Shown here: positions 55,978 through 64,000 of the stretch, one piece after another
Layout: each line of letters opens with the position of its first letter
How positions within the stretch are numbered: the stretch's first letter is position 1
DNA from: Flavobacteriales bacterium
Lineage (GTDB): Bacteria > Bacteroidota > Bacteroidia > Flavobacteriales_F > PHOS-HE28
Assembly (NCBI GenBank): GCA_024103275.1
Contig: JAGFIV010000037.1
Coordinates: 1 to 64,000 of the forward strand
DNA length: 64,000 bases
Direction of reading: 5' to 3'
Translations under genes and position numbers: made by a program
Notes under the pieces: model-generated
The model's input: only the letters and a program-made list of their open reading frames with translations
The model's database searches: none
Told to the model about the DNA's origin: nothing

Positions 55978-57966
55978 ATGAGAAGAACCCCAATGACCAC
56001 CGTGTTGCCGTTGCTTCTTGCGGCCGGCATCACCATGCCGTTGGTCCAAGGCTGCAAGCCGACCAACACCAAGACCGCCGTCACCGGCGACGCGGCATCG
56101 AAGGTCTTCGTCCCGCCGGGCCAATATGACGAGTTCTACAACTTCGTCAGCGGCGGCTTCAGCGGGCAGATGTCCGTCTATGGCCTGCCCTCCGGCCGCA
56201 TGTTCCGCAACATACCGGTGTTCGCGGTGGACCCCGAGAGCGGATATGGCTACAGCGAGGAGACCAAGCCCATGCTGATGACCACGCACGGCTTCATGCC
56301 ATGGGACGACTCGCACCACGTGGAGTCTTCCATGACGGACGGGGTTCCCGACGGGCGTTGGATGTTCATCAACGGCAACAACACCCCACGGATCGCGCTG
56401 ATCGACCTGACCACCTTCCGCACCAAGACGATCATTGAGATCCCCAACAGTGCGGGCAACCACAGCTCGCCGTTCATCACCCCGAACAGCGAATACGTGG
56501 TGGCCGGAACGCGTTTCAGCATACCTATGGGAACGGATGCGCAGCGCGACGTGCCGATCAACACCTACAAGGAGAATTTCAAGGGCACGGTGTCGTTCAT
56601 CCACCCGGACCCTGCCACGGGCAAGATGAACATCGCGTTCCAGATCACGGCCCCGGGGATCGACTTCGACCTCAGCCACGCCGGCAAGGGCCCCAGCGAC
56701 GGCTGGTTCTTCTTCAGCACCTACAACACCGAACAGGCCTACAAGCTCCTGGAGGTGAATGCCAGCCAGAACGACAAGGACTTCATCATGGCGGTGAACT
56801 GGAAGAAGGCCGAGCAGTACGCCAAGGAAGGCAAGGGCAAGATGGTGCCTGGCAGGCACTACATGAACCACTATGATGAAGGCACGCATACGGCCACCAG
56901 CGAGGTGATCGAGCAGGTGATGCAACTGGACCACAAGGAGCTCAAGGACCTGCTCTACTTCATGCCCTGTCCCAAGAGCCCGCACGGCTGTGACGTGGAC
57001 CCCACGGGCCAGTACATCGTGGGCAGCGGCAAGCTGGCCGCGCTGATCCCGGTGTTCTCCTTCGACAAGATGATCAAGGCCATCGAGAACAAGGACTATG
57101 AAGGCGAGTTTGACGGCATCCCCGTGCTGAAGTATGAGAGCGTGCTGCACGGCGAGGTGAAAAAGCCCGGCTTGGGACCCTTGCACACCGAGTTCGACAA
57201 CAACGGCAACGCGTACAGCTCCATGTTCGTCAGCAGCGAGATCGTGAAGTGGAACGTGCAGAGCCTGGAAGTGCTGGATCGCGTGCCGACCTACTACTCC
57301 ATCGGCCACCTGTGCGTGCCCGGCGGTGATAGCAGGCAGCCGTGGGGCAAGTACGTGATCGCCTACAACAAGATCACCAAGGACCGCTACCTGCCCACCG
57401 GCCCCGAGCTCTGCCAGAGCGCCCAACTCTTCAGCATCGACGGGCCCAAGATGGAACTGTTGGCGGACTATCCGTCCATCGGCGAACCGCACTATGCGCA
57501 GGCCGTGCCCGCCAGCCTGATCAAGGACAAGTCGGTGAAGTTCTTCAAGATCGAGGAGAACAACCACCCGTACGTGACCAAGAGCGAGAAGGACGCCCGC
57601 GTGGTGCGCGAAGGCAACAAGGTGCATGTGTACATGACCTGCATCCGCTCGCACTTCGCCCCGGACAACATCGAGGGCATCAAGATGGGCGACGAGGTCT
57701 ACTTCCACGTCACCAACCTGGAGCAGGACTGGGATGTACCCCATGGCTTCGCGGTCAAGGGTGCGGCCACGGCCGAGCTCCTGATCATGCCCGGCGAGAC
57801 CCAGACCCTCAAATGGGTGCCCACCAGCGTGGGCGTAAAGCCCTTCTACTGCACCGACTTCTGCTCGGCCCTCCACCAGGAGATGCAGGGCTATGCCCGC
57901 GTATCGCCCGCCAACAGCAACGTGCCCCTGAGCGCCAACACCAAAGCCGCTGACGCCGGTCTCTGA
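55978..57966 (+). CDS. nosZ: Nitrous-oxide reductase, clade II (Sec-exported)
   Basis: It reduces N2O to N2 in the periplasm using CuA and CuZ copper centres. The 662-residue protein has a Sec-type lipoprotein-like signal (lipobox LVQGC) instead of a twin-arginine signal, the mark of clade II. The N-terminal propeller carries CuZ histidine motifs (DDSHHVE, GPLHTEFD, GEPHYAQ), and the C-terminal cupredoxin has the CuA set Cys625, Cys629, His633 and Met636 (CTDFCSALHQEM). An ATG five codons downstream is an alternative start. Confidence 0.96.
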   Translation: MRRTPMTTVLPLLLAAGITMPLVQGCKPTNTKTAVTGDAASKVFVPPGQYDEFYNFVSGGFSGQMSVYGLPSGRMFRNIPVFAVDPESGYGYSEETKPMLMTTHGFMPWDDSHHVESSMTDGVPDGRWMFINGNNTPRIALIDLTTFRTKTIIEIPNSAGNHSSPFITPNSEYVVAGTRFSIPMGTDAQRDVPINTYKENFKGTVSFIHPDPATGKMNIAFQITAPGIDFDLSHAGKGPSDGWFFFSTYNTEQAYKLLEVNASQNDKDFIMAVNWKKAEQYAKEGKGKMVPGRHYMNHYDEGTHTATSEVIEQVMQLDHKELKDLLYFMPCPKSPHGCDVDPTGQYIVGSGKLAALIPVFSFDKMIKAIENKDYEGEFDGIPVLKYESVLHGEVKKPGLGPLHTEFDNNGNAYSSMFVSSEIVKWNVQSLEVLDRVPTYYSIGHLCVPGGDSRQPWGKYVIAYNKITKDRYLPTGPELCQSAQLFSIDGPKMELLADYPSIGEPHYAQAVPASLIKDKSVKFFKIEENNHPYVTKSEKDARVVREGNKVHVYMTCIRSHFAPDNIEGIKMGDEVYFHVTNLEQDWDVPHGFAVKGAATAELLIMPGETQTLKWVPTSVGVKPFYCTDFCSALHQEMQGYARVSPANSNVPLSANTKAADAGL

Positions 57967-57989
57967 CCACGGGTAAAATGAACGGAATG

Positions 57990-58032
57990 CACCCGGCCCC
58001 CAGCATCGGTTTGCGGTGTACGGGGCCGGGTG
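57990..58032 (+). terminator. Stem-loop after nosZ
   Basis: An 11-bp perfect GC-rich stem (57990-58000 with 58022-58032) with a 21-nt loop, followed by GCCGTTTTCC. It may partly uncouple nosZ from the accessory genes. Confidence 0.6.
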
Positions 58033-58091
58033 TGCCGTTTTCCTTCAATGGGGCCATGCGGCCCGGAAACCGAATAACTTAACCTGTCATC

Positions 58092-58778
58092 ATGGGAACC
58101 ATTGCCATCCCGGTGCGCCCGGAAAAGATCGAGGGCGCAGCGGGCCGGAGATCGAACAGCCTTTTCAGCACCCTCAAACGCATCCTAAAACAACCGATCA
58201 TGCGCCCCAGCTCCCGGATCTTTGTTGCCATTGCCGCTCTCGCCATGGGCATCCTGCTGTGGCAGCCCATCTGGCGAATCGACCTCTGGGCGCCCCAGTA
58301 CCCCGAAGGCCTGACCCTGCAGATCTTCCATGACCACTTTACCGGCAACGTGGAACAGATCAACGGCCTGAACCACTACATCGGCATGGCCGTCATCCAT
58401 GATGACATGTTCCCCGAGTTTGAGATCATGCGCTACGCCATCGGCCTACTGATCCTGTGGGGCCTGGGCGCGGCCATCATCGGCCGGCGTTGGGCCTTGG
58501 GCACCTGGCTGATCACCCTGTTCGCCTTCGTGCTCTGGGCCATGTGGGACATGTATTCCTGGGGATACAAGTATGGCCACGAGCTGGATCCGCACGCAGC
58601 CATCAAGGTCGAGGGCATGGCCTACCAGCCGCCCCTGTTCGGCCATAAAACCCTCCTTAACTTTGAGGCATGGTCCTTCCCGGATATTGGCGGCTATGTC
58701 CTGTTTGGCGCCATCCTGATAGCGGGCCTGGTCTTCCTGCGCGAATGGCTGAAGCCGCGAACAAGCCCTGCCAAGTGA
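58092..58778 (+). CDS. nos-cluster membrane protein of unknown function (NosB-like position)
   Basis: The 228-residue protein has four predicted membrane helices (FVAIAALAMGILLW, YAIGLLILWGLGAAII, LITLFAFVLWAMWDMY, GYVLFGAILIAGLVFL) and His-rich loops (FHDHFTGNVEQINGLNHYIGM, GHELDPHAAIKVEGM). It sits between nosZ and nosL, the position of nosB or other clade II accessory membrane genes, but I cannot assign it firmly. The histidines could bind copper or haem. An internal ATG at 58200 would remove a 36-residue hydrophilic N terminus and may be the real start. Confidence 0.65.
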   Translation: MGTIAIPVRPEKIEGAAGRRSNSLFSTLKRILKQPIMRPSSRIFVAIAALAMGILLWQPIWRIDLWAPQYPEGLTLQIFHDHFTGNVEQINGLNHYIGMAVIHDDMFPEFEIMRYAIGLLILWGLGAAIIGRRWALGTWLITLFAFVLWAMWDMYSWGYKYGHELDPHAAIKVEGMAYQPPLFGHKTLLNFEAWSFPDIGGYVLFGAILIAGLVFLREWLKPRTSPAK

Positions 58779-58785
58779 GAACCCA

Positions 58786-59229
58786 ATGAGGAACCAGTTG
58801 ATGACATTGGCCCTGGTGCTGTTTGCCTCGGGCTGCTCGGTGGGGCAACCGGAGATCAAATACGGCTCCAGTGAATGTGCCCATTGCCGCATGAACGTGG
58901 TGGATGCCAAGTTCGGCGCGGCCATCGTCACCACCAAGGGGCGTACCTACGTGTTCGACGCGCCCGAGTGCATGGTGCCGTTCGTGGGCCCCAACGGCCA
59001 GTTGGTGCAGCAGGAAGTGGGGGGGTGGTACGTGTCTGATTTCGCGCACCCCGGCACCCTGATCGATGCCACCAAGGCCTTGTACCTGCACGCCCCCACG
59101 CTGAAGAGCCCCATGCGGGGCAACGTGGCGGCATTCGCCACCGATGACGAGCGCAAGGAGGCGCAGAAGCATTTCCCGGGCGAGCTGATGGATTGGCCCG
59201 CGGTGCAAAAATTGTTCAGCGACGAATGA
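58786..59229 (+). CDS. nosL: NosL copper chaperone lipoprotein
   Basis: NosL binds Cu(I) in the outer or inner membrane leaflet and supplies NosZ. The 147-residue lipoprotein has lipobox FASGC (Cys17) and the copper motif Cys31-x2-Cys34-x-Met36 (CAHCRM), then VFDAPECMVPFV. 7 bp after the membrane protein gene, overlapping nosD by 4 bp. Confidence 0.92.
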   Translation: MRNQLMTLALVLFASGCSVGQPEIKYGSSECAHCRMNVVDAKFGAAIVTTKGRTYVFDAPECMVPFVGPNGQLVQQEVGGWYVSDFAHPGTLIDATKALYLHAPTLKSPMRGNVAAFATDDERKEAQKHFPGELMDWPAVQKLFSDE

Positions 59230-60494
59230 CGGGACTGCGTCCTTGGTGCCGCGCGGCGGCGATCATTTCGCTGCTGGGGGCAACGGGGCCGCTGGGAGCC
59301 AGGACATGGACGGTGGAGCCGGGGGGCAGGACTTCCGGGATCACCGCCGCCATTGGCGCGGCACAGGCGGGCGATACCGTCCGCGTGCTGGCCGGCACCT
59401 ATGCCGAGGGCATCATCACCATTGACAAGCCCTTGGTGCTGATCGGCGTGGGACGGCCGCTGATCGATGGCGCGGAAAAGGGGGACGTGATCATCATCGA
59501 GGCGCCCAACGTGGTGGTGCAGGGGTTCCGGATAACCGGCACCTTGGTGAGCAACATCAACGACAATGCGGCCATCAAGGTGAAGAAATCGGACCATGTA
59601 CAGCTGATCGACAACATCGTGGAACGCGCCTTCTTCGGCATCCACGTGGCCAGCTCGCGCAACACCGTCATTGCGCGGAACGTGGTCAGCGGCGACCCGG
59701 CGGTGCCCGAGACCCGGCGTGCCAACGCCATCCACTTGTGGCACTGCTCGGGGGCCGAGATCACCGACAACCTTTCCCAGGACCATCGCGACGGCATCTA
59801 CTTCGAGTTCGTCACCGAAAGCCACATCCGCCGCAACCGCAGCCTGCGCAATCTGCGCTACGGCCTGCACTTCATGTTCAGCAACAACGACACCTACTCG
59901 GACAACTTCTTCAAGGACAACGGGGCCGGCGTGGCCGTGATGTACAGCAAGTTCGTGGACATGCGGCGCAACCGCTTCACGAGCAACCGCGGCGCCAGCG
60001 CCTACGGCCTGCTCCTGAAGGAGATCAACGACGTGGTGATCGACAGCAACCAGTTCGTGGACAACACCACGGCCATCCTGGTGGACGGCTGCAACCGTGC
60101 CAAGATCAATGACAACGTCTTCCGGGGCAACGGATGGGCCGTGCGCCTTTTCGCCAATTCCATGGATTGCCATTTCTCGGGCAACACCTTCGTGGGCAAC
60201 ACGTTCGACATGAGCACCAACGGCAACCCGGTATACAACAGCTTCAGCGGCAACTACTGGGACCGGTACAAGGGCTACGACCTGGACCGCGACGGCATTG
60301 GCGACGTGCCCTTCCGGCCGCTGAGCCTCTTCGCCATGGTGAACGAGCGCATGCCGTATGCCGTGGTGCTCTCGCGCAGCCTGCTCACCGGCCTGATGGA
60401 CCAGGCCGAGAGGCTGGTGCCCAGCATGACCCCCGAAGGGCTGGAGGACGACAAACCCCTGATGAAACAACCGCATGGCACGCGTCATCTTTGA
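59226..60494 (+). CDS. nosD: NosD, periplasmic beta-helix maturation protein
   Basis: This carbohydrate-binding-like beta-helix protein works with NosF and NosY to deliver copper or sulfur for CuZ assembly. The 422-residue protein has a signal peptide (AAIISLLGATGPLGA) and repeats such as NVVVQGFRITGTL, NTVIARNVVSGDP, NDVVIDSNQFVDNTTAILVDGC and the family end NYWDRYKGYDLDRDGIGDVPF. The start at 59226 overlaps the nosL stop as ATGA. Confidence 0.93.
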   Translation: MTGLRPWCRAAAIISLLGATGPLGARTWTVEPGGRTSGITAAIGAAQAGDTVRVLAGTYAEGIITIDKPLVLIGVGRPLIDGAEKGDVIIIEAPNVVVQGFRITGTLVSNINDNAAIKVKKSDHVQLIDNIVERAFFGIHVASSRNTVIARNVVSGDPAVPETRRANAIHLWHCSGAEITDNLSQDHRDGIYFEFVTESHIRRNRSLRNLRYGLHFMFSNNDTYSDNFFKDNGAGVAVMYSKFVDMRRNRFTSNRGASAYGLLLKEINDVVIDSNQFVDNTTAILVDGCNRAKINDNVFRGNGWAVRLFANSMDCHFSGNTFVGNTFDMSTNGNPVYNSFSGNYWDRYKGYDLDRDGIGDVPFRPLSLFAMVNERMPYAVVLSRSLLTGLMDQAERLVPSMTPEGLEDDKPLMKQPHGTRHL

Positions 60495-61212
60495 GAAAAC
60501 AGGCAAGCGCTATGGCAAGTTGTGGGCGCTGCGCGACCTCAGCGCCCGGTTCGAGCCGGGCGAGACCGTCTCGGTGATCGGCCCCAACGGATCGGGCAAG
60601 ACCACCTTGATCAAGTGCATGCTGGGCCTGGTCCACGCCACCACGGGCACCATCCGGGTAAACGGGCAGGTGGTGGGCAACGACCCCGCCTACCGGCACC
60701 AGATGGGCCACATGCCGCAGATCTCGCGCTTCCCCAACGAGCTGAAGATCGGCCAACTGATCGACCTGATGGACGACATCCGCGGGAACGACATGCAGCG
60801 CTCGGAGGGTCCCTTGATCCGTGAACTGGGCGTGGACCGCATGCTGGACAAGCGCCTGGGCACGCTCAGCGGCGGCCAGCGCCAGAAGGTGAGCGCGGTG
60901 CTGGCCTTCCGGTACGCCCCCACCGTGCTGGTGCTGGACGAGCCCACCGCCGGGCTGGACCCGCTCAGCTCGGAGATCCTGCTGTCGGCCGTGCGCGAGA
61001 TCAAGCGCACGGGCTGCACCGTGCTCATCACCAGCCACCTGATGGAGGAGGTAGAGGCCATGGCCGACCGCATCGCCTACCTGCAGGATGGCGGCCTGCA
61101 ATTCCTGCTCTCCCCGGAGGAGATCCTGGAAGCCACCGGCCAAACGCGCCTCTCCAGGGCCATTCCGGCCATGCTGGCCAACAATGTGAAGCGCCATGTG
61201 GAAAGTCTATAA
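60475..61212 (+). CDS. nosF: NosF, ABC transporter ATPase of the Nos assembly machinery
   Basis: It powers the NosDFY complex. The 245-residue protein has Walker A GPNGSGKTT (around residue 37), signature LSGGQRQK, Walker B VLVLDEPTAGLDP and the H-loop region LITSHLMEEVE. It overlaps nosD by 20 bp and nosY by 17 bp, so the three are tightly coupled. Confidence 0.95.
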   Translation: MARVIFEKTGKRYGKLWALRDLSARFEPGETVSVIGPNGSGKTTLIKCMLGLVHATTGTIRVNGQVVGNDPAYRHQMGHMPQISRFPNELKIGQLIDLMDDIRGNDMQRSEGPLIRELGVDRMLDKRLGTLSGGQRQKVSAVLAFRYAPTVLVLDEPTAGLDPLSSEILLSAVREIKRTGCTVLITSHLMEEVEAMADRIAYLQDGGLQFLLSPEEILEATGQTRLSRAIPAMLANNVKRHVESL

Positions 61213-61963
61213 GTACACCCTGATCGACCTGGCCCGCAACAAGTTCGTGGGCGGATGGTTACTGCTGTTGCTGGCCATCAGCTTCGGCCTCTTCCAGCTG
61301 GAAGACCAGCCGCTGAAGGCGATGCTGAGCCTGACGCAGGTGCTGCTGGCCCTGGTGCCGCTGGTGGCCTCGATATTCAGCATCGTGTACCTGTATGACG
61401 CCATGGAGTTCACGGAACTGCTGGCGGTGCAACCCCTGCACCGCTCGAAGATCCTGGGCGGGCAGATGCTGGCGCTCGGCACCGCCCTGGTGCTGGGCAC
61501 ATGGATCGGCGCGGGGATCCCGTTGATGATCTTCCAGGCCGGATCCGCTGCGTTCACACTGGTGCTGGCCTGCACCATGCTCACCTTGGTGTTCACCGCC
61601 ATGGGTGCGCTCATCGCTTTCAAGAACCGCGAGAAAGCCCGTGGCGTGGGACTGGGCCTGGTGGTCTGGTTCCTGTTCGTGCTGGTGTACGATGCCATCC
61701 TGCTGTGGATCATGTACGCGTTCAGCGACTATCCCATCGAACCGTGGATCGTGCCCTTGGCCGCGCTGGACCCCATCGACCTGGGCCGCATCATGGTGAT
61801 GCTGAAGGTGGACCTGGCCGCCATGATGGGTTATACCGGTGCCGTGTACGAGAAATTCTTCGGCAGCATGGCGGGCACATTCCTGGCCCTGGGGGCGTTG
61901 GTGGCCTGGGTGGCCGTCCCCTCCGCATGGGCCTTCAAGGCATTCCAACGGAAGGATTTTTGA
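61196..61963 (+). CDS. nosY: NosY, ABC transporter permease of the Nos assembly machinery
   Basis: The 255-residue membrane protein has about six helices (LLLLAISFGLFQL, VLLALVPLVASIFSIVYLYD, and FLALGALVAWVAVPSAWAF at the end), and the ABC-2 type motif EFTELLAVQPLHRSKILGG. With NosF and NosD it forms the accessory transporter for CuZ assembly. Last gene of the visible nos run. Confidence 0.92.
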   Translation: MWKVYKYTLIDLARNKFVGGWLLLLLAISFGLFQLEDQPLKAMLSLTQVLLALVPLVASIFSIVYLYDAMEFTELLAVQPLHRSKILGGQMLALGTALVLGTWIGAGIPLMIFQAGSAAFTLVLACTMLTLVFTAMGALIAFKNREKARGVGLGLVVWFLFVLVYDAILLWIMYAFSDYPIEPWIVPLAALDPIDLGRIMVMLKVDLAAMMGYTGAVYEKFFGSMAGTFLALGALVAWVAVPSAWAFKAFQRKDF

Positions 61964-62130
61964 TCGGGGCCGTTCAGGGGCGGCATGGGGGATGGTGTGC
62001 AAGCGGCGGCCATTCCTGCACGGGATTCGCCAGCCCGGCCCGGTCGCGGTGCCCCGGCGTTTTTACACCCCGCTGACAAGAATCAGGTAAAAGGCTGCCA
62101 AGCGGCAACCCGGGGGAGGTCGCTTCGCAG

Positions 62131-62138
62131 GATTTTTG
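62131..62138 (+). promoter_or_regulatory. -7-like element GATTTTTG of the fasciclin gene
   Basis: One mismatch to TAnnTTTG, with a leader of about 37 nt before the ATG at 62181. Confidence 0.4.
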
Positions 62139-62180
62139 GTCCACGGAAAACGCGATCAAACAGCCAAACGAAAACCCGCC

Positions 62181-62735
62181 ATGAAACTCAAACACCTCAC
62201 ACCCTTCGCCGTGGTCGCCCTTCTCACCTCTTGCGGGGGTGGCACCGCGGAAACGGCCGACCAGGCCGCCGCCTCCGTCACACCGGCCACCACCGTGGGC
62301 CAATCGGGGGTGGTGGACGATGAATCCCAGCGCAACGTGGTCCAGGTGGCGGTGGGCTCGCCGGACCACACCACCTTGGTGACGGCCGTTAAGACCGCCG
62401 GGCTGGTGGATGCCCTTTCCAACGCGGGCCCATTCACCGTGTTCGCGCCCACCAACGCGGCCTTCGACGCCCTGCCGGCGGGTACCGTGGACGGCCTGCT
62501 GAAGCCCGACAAGAAGGATGACCTCACCGACATCCTGCAGTACCACGTGGCCGTGGGGGTGTACAAGCCCGAGAACATGAACGACGGACAGGTGCTGGGC
62601 ATGGTGAACGGCGGCAACGTCACCTTCCATGTCCAGGACGGGCAGGTGATGATCAACGATGCCAAGATCGTGGGCACGGTGCCGGCGGCGAACGGACTGG
62701 TCTGCGTCATAGATAAGGTGTTGACCCCGCAATAG
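62181..62735 (+). CDS. Fasciclin-domain lipoprotein
   Basis: The 184-residue protein has lipobox LLTSC and a single FAS1 domain (FTVFAPTNAAFDALPAGTVDGLLKPDKKDDL, LQYHVAVG, and the closing NGLVCVIDKVLTPQ). FAS1 proteins take part in cell-surface adhesion; a specific role is unknown. Its own promoter-like element suggests it is separate from nosY. Confidence 0.85.
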   Translation: MKLKHLTPFAVVALLTSCGGGTAETADQAAASVTPATTVGQSGVVDDESQRNVVQVAVGSPDHTTLVTAVKTAGLVDALSNAGPFTVFAPTNAAFDALPAGTVDGLLKPDKKDDLTDILQYHVAVGVYKPENMNDGQVLGMVNGGNVTFHVQDGQVMINDAKIVGTVPAANGLVCVIDKVLTPQ

Positions 62736-62839
62736 GGGACCTACCCAGCCATCGCCTTTATCCTTGTAGGCGTTGGTGAAAGTCGGCGAAGGCGTCCATC
62801 CGGGCGCCTTTGCTGCATTTGTAAGGTTGCCGGGCCATT

Positions 62840-62980
62840 CCGGGGTGGTTATCAACGATCGTTTTGCGGATAACTTCCCTGTTCCGTCCATCGATCGGTG
62901 ATCGTTCATAACGCTGTGGATGATCCCCCCGGATGATGATCCCCATCATGGGTTGAAAGAGGGAGCTTTGGCCTTCCCGA
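62840..62980 (+). promoter_or_regulatory. Regulatory region of the class II ribonucleotide reductase gene
   Basis: It contains GTTATC-N15-GATAAC (62848-62874), a TGTGGATGA sequence resembling a DnaA box (62915-62923), a perfect palindrome TGAT-CCCC-ATCA (62937-62948) of the Crp/Fnr type, and GAGCTTTG (62963-62970), a -7-like element 27.5 bp from the palindrome centre. The spacing differs from the nar/nos sites, so the palindrome may act as a repressor site or by another route. No cobalamin riboswitch motif was recognised. Confidence 0.4.
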
Positions 62981-63022
62981 TCAGCTATCCAAATGCCACA
63001 CGATAAACCGTTACCACAAACC

Positions 63023-64000
63023 ATGCTTTTCGAAGCCGAGCCCACCGAGACCGAGAAGATGCCCGCAGCGACCATCAGCCACAAACCCATCCTGCCGACC
63101 CAGACCTTCACCCCGGAGGAGGCCCTGGCGGCAACCCTTCAGTACTTCAACAACGATGAGCTGGCGGCCACCACTTGGTTGAACAAATACGCCCTGCGCA
63201 ACGAGAAGGGCGAACTGCTGGAACTGACCCCCGAGGGCACCCACCGGCGCATGGCCGCCGAGTTCGCCCGCATCGAACGTAACTATAAGGAGGTGCCCGC
63301 CTCAAAGCGCACCCAGCTCTCCGCCTATGGCCGCAAGCGCGAACCGCTGGACGAGGAACGGATCTTCAAGCTCTTCGACGGCTTCCGTGACATCGTGCCG
63401 CAGGGCAGCGTGATGGCCTCCCTGGGCGACCATACCCGCCTAGCATCCCTCTCCAACTGCGTGGTGATCCCCGCGCCGGTGGACAGCTACGGCGGCATTT
63501 TCCGCAACGATCAGCAACTGGCCCAGCTTTTCAAGCGCCGCTGCGGCGTGGGGTTCGACCTCAGCACCCTGCGCCCCGAAGGTGCCGCCGTGAGCAATGC
63601 CGCACGCACCAGCACGGGTGCGGTATCGTTCATGGAGCGCTTCAGCAACACCACCCGCGAGGTGGCCCAGAAGGGCAGGAGGGGGGCCCTGATGCTCACC
63701 ATGGACATCGCCCACCCCGACGTGGAACACTTCATCACCATCAAGCAGGACCTCACCAAGGTGACCGGGGCCAACGTGAGCGTGCGGGTGAGCGATGCCT
63801 TCCTGAAGGCCGTGGAGGAGGATGGCGAATACACCCACCAATGGCCCATTGACAGTCCGAAGCCCTCGGTGACCAAGACCGTGAAGGCCCGGCAACTGTG
63901 GGAAACGTTGATCCGGTGCGCCCACAACAGCGCCGAGCCCGGCATCATCTTCTGGGACCGCCAGCACAAGTATTCCACCTCGTCCATTTATCCCGGGTTC
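63023..64000 (+). CDS. nrdJ: Ribonucleotide reductase alpha subunit, class II-like, cut by the window end
   Basis: It reduces ribonucleotides to deoxyribonucleotides. The visible 326 residues begin MLFEAEPTETEKMPAAT and contain TWLNKYALRN, LASLSNCVVIPAPVDSYGGIF, KRRCGVGFDLSTLRPEGA (a redox-active Cys), and QKGRRGALMLTMDI HPDVEHFI, a layout best matching adenosylcobalamin-dependent enzymes. The active-site C-terminal half lies outside the window. No nrdB-like gene is seen, as expected for class II, but the cut prevents certainty. Confidence 0.82.
   Translation, partial: MLFEAEPTETEKMPAATISHKPILPTQTFTPEEALAATLQYFNNDELAATTWLNKYALRNEKGELLELTPEGTHRRMAAEFARIERNYKEVPASKRTQLSAYGRKREPLDEERIFKLFDGFRDIVPQGSVMASLGDHTRLASLSNCVVIPAPVDSYGGIFRNDQQLAQLFKRRCGVGFDLSTLRPEGAAVSNAARTSTGAVSFMERFSNTTREVAQKGRRGALMLTMDIAHPDVEHFITIKQDLTKVTGANVSVRVSDAFLKAVEEDGEYTHQWPIDSPKPSVTKTVKARQLWETLIRCAHNSAEPGIIFWDRQHKYSTSSIYPGF

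Noticed and set aside
62096-62107. TGCC-AAGC-GGCA palindrome upstream of the fasciclin gene, near the expected operator position
   Set aside because: Four-base arms are common by chance in GC-rich DNA, the half-site differs from TGAT/RTCA and the spacing is one base off (36.5 bp).
62736-63022. Possible cobalamin riboswitch before the class II reductase
   Set aside because: No B12-box-like conserved sequence or matching fold was found by eye.
62758-63111. A minus-strand frame overlapping the start of the ribonucleotide reductase
   Set aside because: It conflicts with the strong NrdJ coding frame and resembles no known protein.

Overview
The window looks like chromosome of a GC-rich member of the Bacteroidota, probably Flavobacteriales-related. 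The support is: several large secreted proteins with type IX secretion (T9SS) C-terminal sorting domains, a short RpoD-type sigma factor (about 290 aa), TamL and PorT-type outer-membrane proteins, a fused 2-oxoacid dehydrogenase E1, and recurrent TAnnTTTG-like -7 promoter elements in place of E. coli-type -10 boxes. No Shine-Dalgarno sequence was obvious at the starts examined. No tRNA, rRNA, CRISPR array, integrase or transposase was recognised.

Positions 1-22,000 are mostly housekeeping, chiefly on the minus strand. They hold a repeat-rich T9SS surface protein (cut by the window edge), pfkA, purE-purK, an outer-membrane barrel, an M43 metalloprotease, rpe, rpoD, pnp, rpsO, a gliding-associated PKD protein, accD, a class I aldolase and tamL. 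A divergent rRNA-methyltransferase-like gene lies next to tamL. A translationally coupled narK plus TDT/SLAC1-family channel pair closes this block.

Positions 22,400-34,200 are a nitrate-respiration island: a MORN-like protein, a membrane-anchored dihaem cytochrome c (Thermus narC-like), narG, narH, narJ, an N-terminally extended narI, a hemerythrin-like protein, moaA, a Crp/Fnr regulator and a universal stress protein.

Positions 34,200-42,500 are an accessory zone. Two segments of about 2.5-2.7 kb encode T9SS or lipoprotein genes and look richer in A+T than their surroundings. Each is flanked by direct repeats that copy the 3' end of the neighbouring gene. The second segment carries an 8-copy pentanucleotide repeat in a lipoprotein signal region, which suggests phase variation. 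A toxin-antitoxin pair with a broken PIN toxin lies between the two segments.

Positions 42,500-53,300 are housekeeping again: menG, a heptose-7-phosphate kinase-like gene, an aminotransferase, meaB, two GNATs, a beta-helix protein and the fused E1.

Positions 53,500-62,000 are a clade II N2O-respiration cluster. Two paralogous cytochrome c lipoproteins flank a polytopic histidine-rich membrane protein. They are followed by nosZ (Sec/lipoprotein type), a nos-associated membrane protein, nosL, nosD, nosF and nosY. A fasciclin lipoprotein follows, and the window ends in a class II (B12-type) ribonucleotide reductase, cut by the edge.

Together the genes describe nitrate to nitrite and N2O to N2 reduction. 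No nitrite or NO reductase is visible here. The narK, narC and nos-cytochrome promoters carry TGAT-N4-RTCA palindromes, with the TTG of the -7 region at exactly the same distance (35.5 bp) in all three. This points to one Crp/Fnr regulon, plausibly run by the regulator encoded at 32,627-33,313. A second genome-level signal is that about eight genes have TAnnTTYG elements only 5-7 bp before the ATG, implying leaderless transcripts.
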